DNA from: Streptomyces antioxidans
GTDB lineage: Bacteria > Actinomycetota > Actinomycetes > Streptomycetales > Streptomycetaceae
NCBI RefSeq assembly: GCF_000968685.2
Contig: NZ_LAKD02000004.1
Span: 62,001 to 126,000 of the forward strand
Direction of reading: 5' to 3'
Length of the DNA: 64,000 nucleotides
The notes under the pieces are model-generated. The model had not been told where the DNA came from, made no database searches, and saw only the letters and a program-made list of their open reading frames with translations. Positions 52,248 through 61,467 of the stretch are shown in pieces; the stretch's first letter is position 1, and each line of letters begins with the position of its first letter. Position numbers and translations under genes: made by a program.

Positions 52248-53138
52248 ATGCGAGTCGAACGGGCCAGGTACTTCCTCGCCGCGGTGCGCACGGGATCTCT
52301 TCGGTCGGCGGCGGCAGCCTGCGGCGTCAGCCAGCCCACGATCGGACAGCAGCTCACCACGCTCGAGGAGGAGCTCGATGTCGTTCTGCTGACCCGGAAC
52401 CGAGGAGGCGTTCGCCCGACGCCGGCCGGCGAGGCACTCGTCGGCCCGCTCACCCGCCTCGTGGCGGCCGAAGACGCCGTGTGCGAGGCGGCGCTGGCCT
52501 CCAACGGGACCTATCAGGGCCGGGTGGCCATCGGTGGGGGATCGGCGACCGTCGAGACCATCGTCGCTCCTGTCATGGGGCGGCTGCTCACCGACCATCC
52601 GGGTCTGCGGTTCTCCGTGCGCGAAGGCTCCTCGGGCGACATCGAACGCGCGGTGATGGCCGGCGACCTGGACCTCGCCGTGGCCACCACACCGGACGGG
52701 CCCGCGCCCGGCGGCCTCACCCGCCGGCGGCTCCTCACCGCGCCGCTCGTCGTCTACGCCCGGCCCGACCACCCGCTCACCCGTCGGCGCGAGGTCACCT
52801 GGGCCGACCTCGGCCGGTGGCCGATCGTCACCATGAGGCCGGGCACCGTGATGCATCAACAGCTGCGCCGGCACCTGCCGGACGCCGAGGTGATGGTCGA
52901 GGCGATGTCGGCCGGAACGGTTCGGACCATGGCCGCCGAAGGCGCCGGGGTGGGTCTTCTGGCGCACTTCGGCACCCGGCCGCCCCCGACCGGTCTGGTG
53001 CGGTTCCCCCTGGCGGACGCGGAACCGGTGGAGGTCAGCCTGGTCCAGCGCGTGGACAGTCAGCCGTCGCGATCCTCCGTCATCGTCCGCCGGTTGATCA
53101 TCGCTCGCGCCGACGAGCTGTCGGGCCGCCCGGGTTGA
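52248..53138 (+). CDS. LysR-family transcriptional regulator
   Basis: A 296-residue LTTR. The HTH (residues ~1-60) reads RARYFLAAVRTGSLRSAAAA then CGVSQPTIGQQLTTLEEEL; the co-inducer domain (~90-290) includes VAIGGGSATVETIVAPVMGR. Divergent from the CoA-transferase/permease operon, which it most likely regulates. ATG 52248 fits the family start. Confidence 0.9.
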   Translation: MRVERARYFLAAVRTGSLRSAAAACGVSQPTIGQQLTTLEEELDVVLLTRNRGGVRPTPAGEALVGPLTRLVAAEDAVCEAALASNGTYQGRVAIGGGSATVETIVAPVMGRLLTDHPGLRFSVREGSSGDIERAVMAGDLDLAVATTPDGPAPGGLTRRRLLTAPLVVYARPDHPLTRRREVTWADLGRWPIVTMRPGTVMHQQLRRHLPDAEVMVEAMSAGTVRTMAAEGAGVGLLAHFGTRPPPTGLVRFPLADAEPVEVSLVQRVDSQPSRSSVIVRRLIIARADELSGRPG

Positions 53139-53190
53139 GCGATCCCGGCCGCCTGGTGGGGCAGCGCGCGAAACGGCATGTGTGGGCCGC

Positions 53191-53240
53191 CGGTGCCACC
53201 GGGCCGAGCCGTGCCCGGTGCCAACGGGCCGAGAGCCGTG
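53191..53240. repeat. Imperfect tandem direct repeat
   Basis: CGGTGCCACCGGGCCGAGCC at 53191 recurs at 53216 with small changes (two copies of ~23-25 bp), upstream of the sensor kinase start. Could be a regulatory element of the kinase promoter or slippage product. Confidence 0.5.
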
Positions 53241-53376
53241 GGACGATCACCATCCGCCCATCACTGGTGAGCCGTGCCCACACTGTCCGCTCGGGTGCGC
53301 CCCCGGGCGCCGTCGTACGAGTTCGGTTGGTCCGGCATTCTTGGGGTGGGCCGGGGGCGTGGTGAAGGGAGCTGTG

Positions 53377-55113
53377 GTGGACGAGCGCGCAGGGGGTTCG
53401 CGTGAGGTGGCGGCATCCGGGATGTCTCCCCAGTTGCGGCTGGACGCACTGCTGGACGACCTACAGCAACAGGTGGCGCAGGTCAGGGCGGCCCGGGACC
53501 GGGTCCACACGTTGCTCGACGCGGTGTTGGCGGTCGGCTCCGACCTGGACCTCGAGGTAGTGCTGCGACGCATCGTGGAGTCGGCGGTCGCCCTGGTCGA
53601 CGCCCAGTACGGGGCGCTCGGGGTGCTGGGCGAAGAAGGCACGATCAAGCAGTTCGTCACCGTCGGCATCGACGACGAGACCATCGCCCGGATCGGGCCC
53701 TACCCGCGCGGCGCGGGCATCCTCGGGCTGCTCATCCGCCACCCGGAGCCGCTGCGCCTGGCGAACCTGGCCGATCATCCGGCGTCCGCCGGATTCCCGT
53801 CCGGCCACCCGCCGATGACCAGCTTCCTCGGCGCCCCGGTCCGGGTGCGCGACCAGGTGTTCGGCAACCTCTACCTGACGAACAAGCGGAGTGGTACGGA
53901 GTTCGACACGGACGACGAGGCGGTGCTGCGTACCCTGGCCGCGGCGGCCGGTGTGGCGATCGACAACGCCCGGTTGTACGACGAGGCGCACCGCCGGCAG
54001 CGGTGGCTCGCGGCCAGCAACGAGCTGACCCGCAGCCTGCTGTCCGGTGCCGAACCGGCCGCGGTGCTGGAGTCCTTCACCGCCACCGTGCGGGAGATGG
54101 CCGACGCGGACCTGGTCACCCTGGGGGTGCCCGTCGGAGACAGTGGCGAGCTGGTCCTCGAGGCCGCCTCGGGCACGCAGACGGAGCGGGTGCGCGGACT
54201 GGTGCTGCCCGCCACGGCGCTGGCCGCGAAGGTCTACACATCCGGGGAGACGATCATCAGCGAGGCCGTGAGCGCCGACCCGCGCGCCGAGGGCGGCAGC
54301 GCCTCGGTCGTGGAGCTGGGGCCGGCCTTCTTCGTGCCGCTCGGCACGCGGGAGCATGTCCGGGGAGTGCTCCAGGTGGCGAACCTCCCGGGCAGCGCCC
54401 TGTTCAGCGACGCCGTGATCGACATGGTCACCGGGTTCGGCAACCAGGCCGCGCTGGCCCTGGACGTCGCCGAGCACCGGCGGGACACCGAGCGCATGGT
54501 CGTGCTCGACGACCGCGACAGGATCGCCCGGGACCTGCACGACCTGGTCGTCCAGCGGCTGTTCGCGGGTGCGCTGTCCCTCCAGTCCGCGCTGGGCCGG
54601 GTCTCCGACCGGCCGCAGGTGAGCGAACGGGTCCAGCGAGTCGTGGACGACCTGGACGACACCATCAAGATCATCCGCTCCACCGTCTACGCCCTTCGCG
54701 AGCACGATCCGGCCCGTCGTAGCAGCGGGCTGCGCGCCCAGCTGGTGGCGGCCACCGAACGGGCCACCGAATCGCTCGGCTTCGCCCCCGCACTGCGCAT
54801 GACCGGGCTGCTGGACACGGCCGTGTCCGCCGAGCAAGCCGAGCAATTGCTGGCCGTGCTCGGCGAGGCGCTGTCCAACGCCGCCCGGCACGCGCACGCC
54901 ACCACCGTCGATGTCGGCGTCGAGGTCACCGACGCCACCCTGCACCTGAGGGTGGCCGACAACGGCCTGGGAATCGACCCGGCGGTCACCCGCCGCAGCG
55001 GCCTGGCGAACCTTCGCCGACGCGCGGAGGAGATGAGCGGCACCTTCGACCTGTCCGCGAACCGGCCGGGCGGCACGGTCGTCGAGTGGATCGTCCCGCT
55101 CTCCCCCACCTGA
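53377..55113 (+). CDS. DevS/DosS-type GAF-domain sensor histidine kinase
   Basis: About 578 residues from GTG 53377 (GAAGGGA six bases upstream; GTG 53374 possible). GAF-A at ~30-190 contains GHPPMTSFLGAPVRVRDQVF with His144, the position of the heme-ligand His in mycobacterial DevS. GAF-B follows (~205-360). HisKA_3 dimer domain has DRDRIARDLHDLVVQRLF with phospho-acceptor His388. The HATPase domain has LGEALSNAARHAHA and GLANLRRRAEEMSG. No membrane segment: a soluble oxygen/redox or NO/CO sensor. The partner DevR-type gene is convergent, 223 bp away. Confidence 0.92.
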   Translation: MDERAGGSREVAASGMSPQLRLDALLDDLQQQVAQVRAARDRVHTLLDAVLAVGSDLDLEVVLRRIVESAVALVDAQYGALGVLGEEGTIKQFVTVGIDDETIARIGPYPRGAGILGLLIRHPEPLRLANLADHPASAGFPSGHPPMTSFLGAPVRVRDQVFGNLYLTNKRSGTEFDTDDEAVLRTLAAAAGVAIDNARLYDEAHRRQRWLAASNELTRSLLSGAEPAAVLESFTATVREMADADLVTLGVPVGDSGELVLEAASGTQTERVRGLVLPATALAAKVYTSGETIISEAVSADPRAEGGSASVVELGPAFFVPLGTREHVRGVLQVANLPGSALFSDAVIDMVTGFGNQAALALDVAEHRRDTERMVVLDDRDRIARDLHDLVVQRLFAGALSLQSALGRVSDRPQVSERVQRVVDDLDDTIKIIRSTVYALREHDPARRSSGLRAQLVAATERATESLGFAPALRMTGLLDTAVSAEQAEQLLAVLGEALSNAARHAHATTVDVGVEVTDATLHLRVADNGLGIDPAVTRRSGLANLRRRAEEMSGTFDLSANRPGGTVVEWIVPLSPT

Positions 55114-55336
55114 CGCGCCCAGCTCCGGACCGGCCCGGTGAACGCGGACGCGCGGGTGAGCGGGCGTAGGGGCCTGCCGCATTGGCGAGTGCGGCCGGGA
55201 AGACGCCGTCCTGCTCCTTGATCATTCCGCCAACGCCGTCACCTGGAATAGGGCCGAACTACCCCGGCCACAGGGCCCGTCGGTGCTCTCATCCCCACGG
55301 CGCCGGAAGCGCCGCCTCCCCCGCCGTCCCAGGGTC

Positions 55337-56029
55337 TCAGCGCCCTTCCTGCCGCTGCCGGTCCTGGACCTGGGTGGCGATGACGGCGGCCTGGATGCGG
55401 CGCTCCACGCCCAGCTTGGCCAGCAGGCGGGAGATGTGGTTCTTCACCGTCTTCTCGGCCAGGTAGAGCCGCTGGCCGATCTGGCGGTTGGTGAGCCCTT
55501 CCCCGATCAGAGCCACGATCTCCCGCTCCCGCTCGGTCAGGCCCGCCAGTCCGTCGGGCCGCTGCTCCTCCTCCCGGCTGCCGCGAAGCCGGGCCATGAG
55601 CTTGGCGGTGGCGCTGGGGTCGAGCAGGGACTGGCCCTTGGCCACGGCCCGCACGGCGGACACCAGGTCCGAGCCCTGGATCTGCTTCAGCACGTAACCG
55701 GAGGCACCGGCCATGATCGAGTCGAGCAGGGCCTCCTCGTCGTCGAAGGAGGTCAGCATGAGGCAGGCCAGCTCGGGCATGCGCGATCGGAGCTCCCGGC
55801 ACACGGTCACCCCGTCGCCGTCGGGCAGCCGGACGTCGAGCACGGCCACCTGCGGGCGCGACGCGGGGACACGCGCCAGCGCCTGTTCCACCGTGCCGGC
55901 CTCGCCGATCACATCGATGTCCGGCTCGTCGTCCAGAAGGTCGCGCACACCGCGCCGCACCACCTCGTGGTCGTCCAGCAGGAAGACCCGGATCGGGTCG
56001 CCCGCGCCGGGCCGCTCGCTGTCCGCCAT
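55337..56029 (-). CDS. DevR/OsdR-type NarL-family response regulator
   Basis: A 230-residue regulator. Receiver domain ~12-130: [15 protein letters not shown] (acidic pair), phospho-acceptor Asp65 in [23 protein letters not shown]. The LuxR-type HTH is [20 protein letters not shown] with [20 protein letters not shown], almost the mycobacterial DevR helix. It is the presumed partner of the DevS-type kinase and presumed binder of the AGGGCCG palindromes. A palindrome 106 bp upstream suggests autoregulation. Confidence 0.92.
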   Translation of the reverse strand: MADSERPGAGDPIRVFLLDDHEVVRRGVRDLLDDEPDIDVIGEAGTVEQALARVPASRPQVAVLDVRLPDGDGVTVCRELRSRMPELACLMLTSFDDEEALLDSIMAGASGYVLKQIQGSDLVSAVRAVAKGQSLLDPSATAKLMARLRGSREEEQRPDGLAGLTEREREIVALIGEGLTNRQIGQRLYLAEKTVKNHISRLLAKLGVERRIQAAVIATQVQDRQRQEGR

Positions 56030-56127
56030 CAAACCGCTCCCTGGTTCCGCGTTCCGTACCGGTGCCCGCCTGTGGCCGGGATCGGCTCTCCGCGCTGAGA
56101 TCCTTCTCGTTCCGGGGCCCAAGGGCC

Positions 56128-56143
56128 AGGGCCGGTCGGCCCT
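56128..56143. promoter_or_regulatory. DevR/OsdR-like box upstream of DevR-type gene
   Basis: AGGGCCGGTCGGCCCT, 7-bp perfect arms around GT, centred ~106 bp upstream of the DevR-type start at 56029. Confidence 0.65.
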
Positions 56144-56238
56144 GTTGTCCACCCCCTGGAGCCCCGGGGCCAAGAGCCGCATGCGGGAGATCATGAGCCT
56201 GGCCCCCACCGGGACAAGCGGGGTCGGCCGGACCCGGA

Positions 56239-56258
56239 CCAGGGCCGAACGGCCCTGG
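56239..56258. promoter_or_regulatory. DevR/OsdR-like box upstream of PNPOx-like gene
   Basis: CCAGGGCCGAACGGCCCTGG, 9-bp perfect arms around AA, centred ~116 bp upstream of the PNPOx-like start at 56364. It is the most symmetrical copy in the window. The 334-bp spacer 56030-56363 holds no gene besides these two sites. Confidence 0.7.
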
Positions 56259-56363
56259 CATCAGGTGTTCCGGTGCCATTCCAATGACCTGATCGAGCCC
56301 GTCCCCGGCCCCCATCCGACGCCATGGACGGGCAGCCGCCCACGCCCGGAAGGGACGACGCTC

Positions 56364-56726
56364 ATGCCGCACCGGCGCACCGGCATCGGCACCCCCCCCG
56401 TCCGTCCCGGCCGGGCCGCGCCGGAGCGTCGAGTTGGACAATGACGAGGCCCTGCGTCTGCTGGGCACCGCGTCCTTCGGAAGGGTCGTCTTCACCCGCC
56501 ACGCGCTGCCGACGATCCGCCCGGTCAACCACGTCCTGGACAACGGCGACATCGTCATCCGCACCCACGAGGGCGCGGCCCTGACCGCGCGCGCCGGGCA
56601 GGCCGACGGGCGCGGCGTCGTGGTGGCGTACGAGGCCGACTCCATCGACCCCGACACACACCTCGGCTGGAGCGTCGTGGTCACCGGATCCAGGGCCGGG
56701 GGCGAAGGTCCCTGGTTACAGCACGC
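56364..56726 (+). pseudogene. PNPOx-like flavin-binding protein, frameshifted and 3'-truncated
   Basis: The body (VELDNDEALRLLGTASFGRV, then PTIRPVNHVLDNGDIVIRTH and IDPDTHLGWSVVVTG) is the common Streptomyces PNPOx-like protein of DevR loci. The upstream ATG 56364 is in another frame; deleting one base of a run of eight C (56392-56399) joins them as ...RRSVELDNDEA. A TTG at 56434 could give a shorter protein. After VVVTG the family's last ~35 residues are missing and the sequence runs into the convergent amidohydrolase gene. Probably dead; also a marker of the join with the siderophore cluster. Confidence 0.65.
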
Positions 56727-58304
56727 TCAGGACGCCGACTTATCGCTCTCGCGGCCGTCGACGTATGTCGTCACCACCTCGATGTCCCCGATGCGCGACA
56801 TGTCGACGCGCCGGGGGTCGTCGCCGAGCACGACCAGGTCGGCCAGCTTGCCCGGGGTGAGGCTGCCCAGGCTGTCCTCCCAGTGGCAGGCGAAGGCGCC
56901 GGCGACGGTGTAGGCACGCAGGGCTTCGTCGACGGTGATGCCCTCGTCCGGGCCGATCAGCCGGCCGGACTCGGAGGCGCGCTCGACCATGAACTGGATG
57001 GCTCGCAGCGGGGATCCGTCCGTGACGGGGCGGTCCGAGCTGCCGACGAGCGTGATGCCGTGGTCCAGGAACGCCCTGCCCCGGTAGAGCCACGGGGCCC
57101 GCTCCTGACCCATGATCGCCGCGTAGTCGTCGCCGAAGTAGCGCAGGAAGTTGGGCTGGACGACCGCGCTGACACCGAGCCGTGCGAAGCGCGGGAGCTG
57201 GTCGGGGCGGATCAGGCCGGCGTGCTCGACTCGGTGCCGGGCGCCGGGGCGCGGGCGGAGTCGCTGGGCCCGTTCCAGGGCGTCCAGGGCGACATCGGCC
57301 GCGCGGTCGCCGATCGCGTGGACGGCGAGTTGCCACCCGGCGAGATGGCCGTCCACGATCGTGTCCGCGAGCACATCCGGGTCGTCCTGCAACTGGCCGG
57401 AGTGGTCCAGCCCTTCGTACGGGCTGCCGAGCGCGGCGGTCCGGGCCATCATGCCGCCGTCGGTGTAGATCTTCAGCGCCCCCACGGAGAGCCGGTCGCC
57501 GCCGAACCCGGTGCGCAGGCCGAGGTCGAGGGCTCGGGGAATCCCATCGGCCTCGTGTGCGGCGACCGGGCGCAGCCGGTCCGCGGAGACCATGAGCTGA
57601 ACGCGCAGCGGCAACAGGCCCTTATCGGAGGCGAGTTGGTAGGCTCCCAGCTCGACCGGACTGTGGCCGAAGAGGGTGCCCCCGATGCCCGCTTCGGCGC
57701 ACGCGGTGACGCCCTCGGCGAGACAGGTGTGGGCGGCCCGTCCGATCGCCCGGGCCAATTCCTCCTGGGAGTACGGCAGGCGCAGGGCGCGGGCGGCGCC
57801 CATGGCGCCCTCGGCGAGGAAGCCGCTGTCGTGCGGGGTGCCGGCGGGGAGCAGATCGAGAACGGCGGTGTTGACCACGCAGCCGTGCCCGGAGTCATGC
57901 AGCATGAACACCTTGTGACCGTGGCTGACGGTGTCCAGTTCGGCGGCGGTCAGATGACGGCCGAGGGCCCGCTGGTCATAGCCGGCGATGCTCACCCAGG
58001 CCCCGGGCGAGCCCTTGCGGGTGACGGCCTCCTCCACGACGGCGAGCACCTCGTCGATCCCTGTACGGCCCGTGATGCTCGGGGTCTTCTCCTTGAAGCC
58101 GGTCCAGGCCAGATGGACATGGGCGTCGATGAAACCGGGCAGTACGGTGGCGCCCTGAAGGTCGATCACCTCATGTGCGGGCAGCGAGGTCACCGCCTCG
58201 TCCAGACCGACGATCCGGCCCCGCCAGATGCCCAGGTCGTGGGCGACGGGGTGGTCGGGGTCCATGGTGAGGAAGCGGGCGTTCGTCAGTCTGGTACAGA
58301 GCAT
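56727..58304 (-). CDS. Amidohydrolase, YtcJ-like
   Basis: A 525-residue metal-dependent hydrolase of the Amidohydro_3 group. Metal and catalytic features: LPGFIDAHVHLAWTG (HxH), LKIYTDGGM (Lys), VHAIGDRAADVAL and RHRVEHAGL (His pair), GSSDRPVTDGSP (Asp). It ends TPGKLADLVVLGDDPRRVD. In some siderophore and peptide clusters such enzymes trim amides, but it may be a passenger. 45 bp downstream of MbtH on the same strand. Confidence 0.88.
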   Translation of the reverse strand: MLCTRLTNARFLTMDPDHPVAHDLGIWRGRIVGLDEAVTSLPAHEVIDLQGATVLPGFIDAHVHLAWTGFKEKTPSITGRTGIDEVLAVVEEAVTRKGSPGAWVSIAGYDQRALGRHLTAAELDTVSHGHKVFMLHDSGHGCVVNTAVLDLLPAGTPHDSGFLAEGAMGAARALRLPYSQEELARAIGRAAHTCLAEGVTACAEAGIGGTLFGHSPVELGAYQLASDKGLLPLRVQLMVSADRLRPVAAHEADGIPRALDLGLRTGFGGDRLSVGALKIYTDGGMMARTAALGSPYEGLDHSGQLQDDPDVLADTIVDGHLAGWQLAVHAIGDRAADVALDALERAQRLRPRPGARHRVEHAGLIRPDQLPRFARLGVSAVVQPNFLRYFGDDYAAIMGQERAPWLYRGRAFLDHGITLVGSSDRPVTDGSPLRAIQFMVERASESGRLIGPDEGITVDEALRAYTVAGAFACHWEDSLGSLTPGKLADLVVLGDDPRRVDMSRIGDIEVVTTYVDGRESDKSAS

Positions 58305-58349
58305 CTGACAGGGCTCTCCTGGACGCAGGTGGTTCGCTACGGCGGCGGA

Positions 58350-58562
58350 TCAGCCGTCCGCGGATGCCGCGAGGGACCGCGGGCGCATATCGGTCCAGTG
58401 GGCCTCGATGAACTCCAGGCACGCCTCTCGGGTGTTCTCGTCGAAGACCACCGTCCACCCCCCGGGCACCTCGGCGAAGGACGGCCAGAGGGAGTGCTGG
58501 TCCTCGTCGTTCACCAGGACCAGGAAACGGCCTTCGGGGTCGTCGAAGGGGTTGGTACTCAT
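58350..58562 (-). CDS. MbtH-like protein
   Basis: A 70-residue NRPS accessory protein. The family signature is complete: [20 protein letters not shown], then [15 protein letters not shown] and [19 protein letters not shown]. MbtH proteins bind and activate adenylation domains. It begins 28 bp from an iron box and likely serves the N5-hydroxyornithine-type NRPS at the right edge. Confidence 0.95.
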   Translation of the reverse strand: MSTNPFDDPEGRFLVLVNDEDQHSLWPSFAEVPGGWTVVFDENTREACLEFIEAHWTDMRPRSLAASADG

Positions 58563-58589
58563 GCTCGGCTCCTCCTCGGAACACTGACC

Positions 58590-58608
58590 TTAGGTTAGGC
58601 TGACCTAA
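58590..58608. promoter_or_regulatory. Iron box (IdeR/DmdR/DtxR type)
   Basis: TTAGGTTAGGCTGACCTAA, an essentially consensus 19-bp actinobacterial iron box, in the divergent spacer between MbtH (start 58562) and the esterase (start 58657). It predicts repression of both by iron-loaded DmdR/IdeR. Confidence 0.9.
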
Positions 58609-58656
58609 CCGACCGGAGCTTAGCCTTTGCCGCTTCCCTCTCACAAGGAGTCGTTC

Positions 58657-59757
58657 ATGCCCCTGGTCACGGCCGACATGGAGCACGCCTTCGCCGCGTT
58701 CGGGCTGCATGGCACTCCCGGCACCGAGGAGTTCTGGGCCGCGGTCGGCACGCCCGTGTCGGCTCCGGCCGAGGACGGCGGTTGGGCGATCCTGTTCCTG
58801 TGGCGCGGGCCCGAGGCGAGCGTGGGTTTCGAGAGCTGGTCGGAACCGGTCCCCCTGCGTCGTTGGGGCGATACGGACTGCTGGTACGCCACGGTCCGCG
58901 TGCCCGCGCGGCTGCGGGTGACGTATCAGTTCCTCGTGGGCGGCACCGCATGCGCAGACCCGTTCAACCCGGTCGGCGCGGGCGGTGACCGGTCCATCGC
59001 CGCGACCCCGGACGCCCCGGCCCAGCCGCACTGGCCCGCCATGGGTGCGGACGCCGTACTGCCCGTTCCGCTCACCCGGGTCCGCTGGAACAGCGGTCGG
59101 CTCGGCGGGCGGCGCACCGTGCGCGTCCATCCGGCGGGCGGCGGCGGGCCCGTGGTCCTGCTCCTGGACGGGGACGACTGGCTGTATCTGCACCCCGCCA
59201 TGACCGCGTTCGACTCGGCCGTCGCCAGTGGCGAGATGCCCCCGGTCACGCTGGTCTTCCTGCCGTCCAAGGACAGGGCGGCCGAGTTCGGGTGCCGGCC
59301 CGAGCTGTGGGAGGGGGTCCGGGATGAACTGCTGCCGCTGGTGGCGGACACCGGCGTGCCCGCCGACCCGGACCGGTTGGTGGTCGCCGGGCAGAGCCTC
59401 GGCGGGCTGAGCGCGATGTACGCGGCGCTGGAGTTCCCAGGTCTGGTGTCCCGCGTCGCCTGTCAGTCGGCGTCCTTCTGGTGGACCCCCGGCGCCATGG
59501 ACCTGGCGGACCCGTTGGGCGGCCCGGTGGGCGGCACCATCGCCGCCCGCCTGCGGAAGCGCCCCGACCTGTCCGGTCTGCGGATCGCGTTCGATGTCGG
59601 GGAGCACGAGACCCGGATGCTGCCCCATTGCGAGCCGGTCGAGACCCTCACCGAACGGGCGGGCGCGACCGTGCGGGTTTCCCGGTCGGCCTCGGACCAC
59701 GACCGGGCGGGCTGGCGGCACGCGCTGCTCCGGGACGTCGCCTGGGCGCTCGGCTGA
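58657..59757 (+). CDS. Enterochelin-esterase-like siderophore hydrolase
   Basis: A 366-residue alpha/beta-hydrolase of the Fes/IroD type. N-terminal Ig-like domain (~1-135: DGGWAILFLWRGPEASVGFE, TYQFLVGGTACADPFNPVG) and C-terminal esterase-D-like domain with DRLVVAGQSLGGLSAMYAAL (nucleophile Ser in GQSLGG) and SRSASDHDRAGWRHALL (catalytic His region). Fes-type enzymes open ester or lactone siderophores after uptake to release iron. ATG 58657 has AAGGAG six bases upstream. Expressed under the iron box. Confidence 0.88.
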   Translation: MPLVTADMEHAFAAFGLHGTPGTEEFWAAVGTPVSAPAEDGGWAILFLWRGPEASVGFESWSEPVPLRRWGDTDCWYATVRVPARLRVTYQFLVGGTACADPFNPVGAGGDRSIAATPDAPAQPHWPAMGADAVLPVPLTRVRWNSGRLGGRRTVRVHPAGGGGPVVLLLDGDDWLYLHPAMTAFDSAVASGEMPPVTLVFLPSKDRAAEFGCRPELWEGVRDELLPLVADTGVPADPDRLVVAGQSLGGLSAMYAALEFPGLVSRVACQSASFWWTPGAMDLADPLGGPVGGTIAARLRKRPDLSGLRIAFDVGEHETRMLPHCEPVETLTERAGATVRVSRSASDHDRAGWRHALLRDVAWALG

Positions 59758-59766
59758 CGGCCTGGT

Positions 59767-61467
59767 TCACCGCGCCACCGCCGCGCAGTAGTCCTCGTCG
59801 GTGGCGAGGAGGTTCCGGTGGGTGTCCTCGACCGCGATGACGCCGTCGTCCAGGACGAGGACCCGGTCGGCGGCGTCCAGGAGGGCCGGGCTGCTGGTGA
59901 TCACGATGGTGGTGCGGCCCCGGCGAAGCTTCGCGACGCCCCGCGCGATGAGCTGTTCGGTGACCGCGTCGACGGCCGTCGTCGGGTCGTGCAGCACGAG
60001 GACTTCGGTGTCCGCGGCGAGGGCGCGGGCCAGGGACAGCCGCTGGCGCTGCCCCCCGGAGAGGTTCGCACCGCGGTCGCGGACGCCGTAGTCGAGCCCT
60101 TCGCCGTGCAGGGCGACCACATCGGTCAGCATGGACGCCTCGACGGCCTCGGGGACCATCCGGCCGGCGCCCGACGGGTCGATGTTGGTGCGCAGGGTGC
60201 CCGCGAAGATCTCCCCGTCGTACGGATTCACCAGCATGTGCTCGCGGACCGCCTCGACCGACAGGTCCGCGAGCTCCCGCCCGCTGATCCGCACGGCTCC
60301 CTCGTACGCGCCGGGTGGCACCTGAACCGCCAGGATCGACGCGAGTTCGGCGGCCGCGCGGGGCTGGTAGGCGGCGATGGCCACGAACTCGCCCGCGGAC
60401 ACCTTGAATTCCAGATTCCGCAGCTCCCCGTACCGGACGCAGTCGATCTCGAGGTCTCCCCCTTCGACCGGGCGCTCCGGCCCCGGGGTCATCACCGGCG
60501 GCGCGGTCAGCACCAGTGCCATCCGCTCGGCCGAAGCGCGCGCGATCATGATGTACTTCGGCATCTCCGCGAACATCTTGAGCGGTTCCATGATGAACTG
60601 CGCCAGTCCCACCGCCATGACGAGTTCCCCGACGTTGATCAGGCCGTGGAACGCCAGCCAGCCCGCCGTCAGGGTCACCGCGCCGGCGAGGATCGCGTTG
60701 AGGGCCAGCGCGGCCCCCGCGTACGCGCCGTTCACCTTGGCGACGGTGATCGCCTGGTGCTTCGCCTCCGCGCTGACCTTCCGATAGGACCGGAACGCCG
60801 CGTGGTTGCCGCCGAAACCGTGCAGCGGGCGCAGGCCGGTGATCAGGTCCGCGACCTTGGCCCCCGCACGCGCCACCCGGGCCTGCTGCTCACGGGTGCT
60901 GGTGCCGATCCGTTTGGAGAGCACGCTCAGGATCGACAGGATCGCGACGGTTCCCACGAGCACCAGCAGACCGAGCCGGATGTCGGCCAGCCCCAGCGCG
61001 ACCGCCGCGACCAGCACCGCCACCAGCGAGCTGATCAGCAGCGGCACCACCTCGATGATGTCCGCGGTCTGGTCGGCGTCCTCGGTGGCGATGGTCAGTA
61101 CCTCGCCGGACTTCAGGTCGGTGTCCCTGGCCACCGGCTGGAGTCCGCAGGCGGCCACCTTCACCCGCCAGCGGTGCGCCTCGGTGGTGTTGGCCTTCTG
61201 GAGGACGCGCATCCCGAACCGCCACGACAGCGACACCGTCGTGATGATCACCGCCAGCGCGGCGATGGACAGGCCGAGCGCGCCGAGGTTCCGGTCCCGC
61301 ATCGTGTGCTCGACGATCAGGCCGAGCGCGATGGGGAAGGCGGTCTCACCGGCCTGGTACAGGCCCATCAGAACGGTGCCCGAGGCCATGGCGCGGACGT
61401 TGCGGCGCAGCGCGGTGCGGAGGATGTCGGACCCCGGTCGGGGCCGCTGGGTGTCAGGAGTTTTCAT
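59767..61467 (-). CDS. ABC half-transporter with degenerate ATP-binding site
   Basis: A 566-residue fused permease-ATPase of the siderophore exporter type: ~six membrane segments (residues ~35-320), then an NBD. The signature [17 protein letters not shown] is intact. Walker A is not: [20 protein letters not shown] stands where GxxGxGKS/T should be. Walker B reads [14 protein letters not shown], so the usual D-E pair is H-D. This subunit probably has one non-catalytic site and pairs with another half-transporter, not visible in the window. ATG 61467 overlaps the NRPS stop by 14 bp. Confidence 0.88.
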   Translation of the reverse strand: MKTPDTQRPRPGSDILRTALRRNVRAMASGTVLMGLYQAGETAFPIALGLIVEHTMRDRNLGALGLSIAALAVIITTVSLSWRFGMRVLQKANTTEAHRWRVKVAACGLQPVARDTDLKSGEVLTIATEDADQTADIIEVVPLLISSLVAVLVAAVALGLADIRLGLLVLVGTVAILSILSVLSKRIGTSTREQQARVARAGAKVADLITGLRPLHGFGGNHAAFRSYRKVSAEAKHQAITVAKVNGAYAGAALALNAILAGAVTLTAGWLAFHGLINVGELVMAVGLAQFIMEPLKMFAEMPKYIMIARASAERMALVLTAPPVMTPGPERPVEGGDLEIDCVRYGELRNLEFKVSAGEFVAIAAYQPRAAAELASILAVQVPPGAYEGAVRISGRELADLSVEAVREHMLVNPYDGEIFAGTLRTNIDPSGAGRMVPEAVEASMLTDVVALHGEGLDYGVRDRGANLSGGQRQRLSLARALAADTEVLVLHDPTTAVDAVTEQLIARGVAKLRRGRTTIVITSSPALLDAADRVLVLDDGVIAVEDTHRNLLATDEDYCAAVAR

